The notes beneath the pieces were generated by a model, which worked only from the letters and a program-made list of their open reading frames with translations, had not been told where the DNA came from and did no database searches. Both the position numbers and the translations under genes were made by a program. A stretch of DNA of 64,000 bases from Anaerolineae bacterium (GTDB taxonomy: Bacteria > Chloroflexota > Anaerolineae > Aggregatilineales > Phototrophicaceae), in assembly GCA_022824365.1 (NCBI GenBank), contig JAJEAA010000018.1, forward strand, positions 469,858 through 533,857, in the 5' to 3' direction. Shown piece after piece: positions 62,013 to 64,000 of the stretch (position 1 is its first letter; each line of letters starts with the position of its first letter).

Positions 62013-63488
62013 ATGAGAACCCGCCTCGCCGCCGCCCTTGTCTTGCTCCTGCTCTTGAGCGCCTGCCGCGCCCGGCAGGAAACCGCGGAGCAGATTCAAC
62101 GCCCCGCGTCCGTCATCGTCTACATAACGCCGACGCCGATCCCGACCTTGGTGCCGACCGCCATGCGCTTCCCGCCCACAAACACGCCTGAAACCATCGC
62201 CGTCGAGGAAAAATCGAACATCACCGCCGCCAACTGTGAAGAAGCGCTGGCCGCGCATTATGCCAAAGCCAGCGACAGTTGCCTCGCTGGACAAACCGGC
62301 TACTTCTGCAACGGCGGTTTGCCGCCCAAGCTCGATCCAGCCTCCAACGCGCTCAACGCCCTCGCCGCCCAGGCCGAAGCCATTCAGATTGAACGCCTGC
62401 AAAGCCCGCCCTTATCCGCGGCGGCAGGCGGTGGCTTGCTCTGGCTGCGCCTGGAAAAGAACATCCTCATGGACGCGCTGATAATAGGCGGCGTCAGCAT
62501 CAGCAACCGCGTCTCGGCTGAGACCGGCTTGGCTCGCTGGCGCTCAATCACCATCGAAAGCGGTCCCTCCGCCTCTGATTGCGCCGCCATGCCCTCGGTC
62601 GGCGCCCTGGTCGTCCAAGGGCTCTATGGCCGAACAGCCAGCGTCTTCATCAATGGCGTCGCCACCGAAATCAACGGGACCCTCATCGTGCTCACCCAAG
62701 CCGATACCACCAAATTCATCACGATCGAAGGCAATGTGCTCCTGGTCGCTTACGGCCAATCCGTCACCTTGAACGTAGGCGAGCAACTGAACCTGCGTTA
62801 TGAAACCGGCGACTGGAATCGGCCCGCGCAATTGCCGGGCGAGCCGGTCCTGCTGGAATACGACCTGATCAAGCACATGCCGATTCGACTATTTGATCGT
62901 CCCGTGCCGATTCCGCAGCCGGGTTACGCGCAAACGCAAGGCGGCGTCAACATGCGCGTCGCCCCCGATATCGAATCGCAATTGCTCTTCCAGGTGCCCG
63001 CCGGCGAAACAATGGGCATCCTCGGCGCGAGCAGCGATGGCGAATGGCTGCACATCCGCTTCGGCAACGGCGATACCGGCTGGATGAGCGCCGAACTGCT
63101 CGCCGGCCGCCACGGACAGATCCATAGCGTCTACGACATCACGCCGGCGCCCCCCCAGCGCTACGGCAATTATGCCCGTCAAGCCAAAGTCAATGTGCCC
63201 CCCGGCGGGAACTTGCGCGAAGCGCCCGATACCGCATTCCGCGTCAAGCGCACCCTCCCCTTCGGCATGGTTGTGAAGCTGCTGGCGCGCAGCCCCTACA
63301 GCCCCTGGGTCAAAGTCGAAGCCGAGGACGATACCGGCTGGATGGCGCTATTCACGCTGGAGACGGAAGCCGTCATCAGTTCGCTGCCGATCGATTACAA
63401 TGTGCCCCTGCCCCCCCGCGCGACCCCGACGCCCTCATTCAGCTTTGGCGGCGGGCACGCCTACCCCAATCCCGATGGCGGCTATTAG
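62013..63488 (+). CDS. Lipoprotein with two SH3b domains
   Basis: 491 residues. Signal peptide with lipobox LSAC: cleavage before Cys18. A middle region (30-300) without a recognised domain contains beta-rich segments and several Cys. Two bacterial SH3 domains follow, near 306-365 (NMRVAPDIESQLLFQVPAGE) and 385-450 (GGNLREAPDTAFRVKRTLPF). SH3b domains often bind cell-wall peptides. It is anchored outside the membrane. C-terminus Pro-rich. Confidence 0.75.
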   Translation: MRTRLAAALVLLLLLSACRARQETAEQIQRPASVIVYITPTPIPTLVPTAMRFPPTNTPETIAVEEKSNITAANCEEALAAHYAKASDSCLAGQTGYFCNGGLPPKLDPASNALNALAAQAEAIQIERLQSPPLSAAAGGGLLWLRLEKNILMDALIIGGVSISNRVSAETGLARWRSITIESGPSASDCAAMPSVGALVVQGLYGRTASVFINGVATEINGTLIVLTQADTTKFITIEGNVLLVAYGQSVTLNVGEQLNLRYETGDWNRPAQLPGEPVLLEYDLIKHMPIRLFDRPVPIPQPGYAQTQGGVNMRVAPDIESQLLFQVPAGETMGILGASSDGEWLHIRFGNGDTGWMSAELLAGRHGQIHSVYDITPAPPQRYGNYARQAKVNVPPGGNLREAPDTAFRVKRTLPFGMVVKLLARSPYSPWVKVEAEDDTGWMALFTLETEAVISSLPIDYNVPLPPRATPTPSFSFGGGHAYPNPDGGY

Positions 63489-63568
63489 CCAATCGCGATC
63501 GAATGCCCAGCCCCTGTGCCGGGAGCGCTTACTCCCGCGGATATGAAAACTGCGCCCTCTGTGTTCTC

Positions 63569-63590
63569 AGTAGAACCAACAAAGTAATGC
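63569..63590 (+). repeat. Family B left-end fragment
   Basis: AGTAGAACCAACAAAGTAAT, the same left end as 47782; the rest of the unit is replaced by other DNA. Confidence 0.6.
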
Positions 63591-63671
63591 ATATGCGCGG
63601 GTGCTAATTCGCCAAGGGCGAACGCAAGGGGTCAGCCGCCGGTTGATCCCTACAACCCCATATTTGTGAAA

Positions 63672-63755
63672 ATGTAGGGGCGACCCTTGGGTCGCCCGCT
63701 TACAACATACACTACATTTCATTTGTCGCATGACTTACTTGGTTTTACTGAGGAG
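63672..63755 (+). repeat. Hairpin repeat family B, copy 3
   Basis: Core GGGCGACCC-TT-GGGTCGCCC and the right part ACATACACTACATTTCATTT to GGTTTTACTGAGG. Confidence 0.8.
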
Positions 63756-63794
63756 CATTCGAAACCATTACATATCATGTCAATCCAGCAGCCT

Positions 63795-63873
63795 GTAGGG
63801 GCGAGCACGTGGCTCGCCCGCCAGCAAAACAATCTACCAAAGTGTCGCACGACTTACTTGGTTTTACTGAGAT
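63795..63873 (+). repeat. Hairpin repeat family B-like, copy 4
   Basis: Core GGGCGAGC-ACGTG-GCTCGCCC, tail GTCGCACGACTTACTTGGTT ending ACTGAGAT. The rest of 63489-64000 holds no gene that I can see. Confidence 0.75.
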
Positions 63874-64000
63874 ATTAACAATTGCCTGCTTTCTCAACAT
63901 CTGCCGCTGCCAGAAGGCAGAAATTGTCACTGCTGCCTAATTGTCTAAATAGCTTTTCTCTGTGTACTCTATGATACTCCGTATACTCGGTGGCAAAAAA

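Overview
This window looks like a chromosomal contig from an uncultivated, GC-rich (about 60%) bacterium, most likely a Chloroflexota/Anaerolineae-type organism. That is inference from overall gene style: paired AddA/AddB-like proteins, an XPB-N-like protein, a SpoIIIAA/R3H ATPase start, a short EF-Ts, M42 and M24 peptidases, and large families of short hairpin repeats in intergenic DNA. No rRNA, phage or complete insertion sequence is visible. Genes lie on both strands in short operons.

Layout. 0-12 kb: metabolic and housekeeping genes (Gfo/Idh/MocA oxidoreductase, xpt, AzlD, DinB, WD40, thioesterase, M24 aminopeptidase, PhzF, a zinc-ribbon/XPB-N pair, rsmI, and an esterase-like protein lacking its serine). 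12-24 kb: GNAT, HisC-like aminotransferase, rpsB-tsf, an organomercurial-lyase-like gene, pyrH, GT4, a parvulin-type isomerase, TPR, ABC-F, VOC and dtd. 24-38 kb: amt, araB, P450, an M42 peptidase with a DNA-binding-like N-terminus, quinone oxidoreductase, ftsK, AKR and a second Gfo. 38.8-43 kb: a cobalamin riboswitch controlling btuF-btuC-btuD-cobO. 43-46 kb: rraA-like gene, four tRNAs, a J-domain protein and a NYN protein. 46-50 kb: a histidine-kinase-like protein and a membrane glycosyltransferase whose 5' end is broken by a G9 tract. 50-59 kb: NERD, AddB-like, AddA-like and a membrane protein. 59-64 kb: an AT-rich island with tiny membrane ORFs, a Nudix-like protein, a 60-bp tandem repeat, Bcp, an SH3 lipoprotein and more repeats.

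The strongest novelty is at 15.9-16.6 kb. A MerB-family gene between tsf and pyrH is interrupted by a single in-frame TGA exactly where MerB has its second catalytic cysteine. Eleven nucleotides downstream lies a hairpin with a bulged U and a GGUC apical loop, closely matching the E. coli fdhF SECIS in sequence, shape and spacing. The simplest reading is a selenocysteine-containing organomercurial lyase. Secondary points are a possibly phase-variable glycosyltransferase with palindromes over its promoter, covarying hairpin repeats with a nested MITE-like element and its empty site, a readable antiterminator/terminator switch for the B12 operon, and two apparently inactivated enzymes (an esterase and a histidine kinase).
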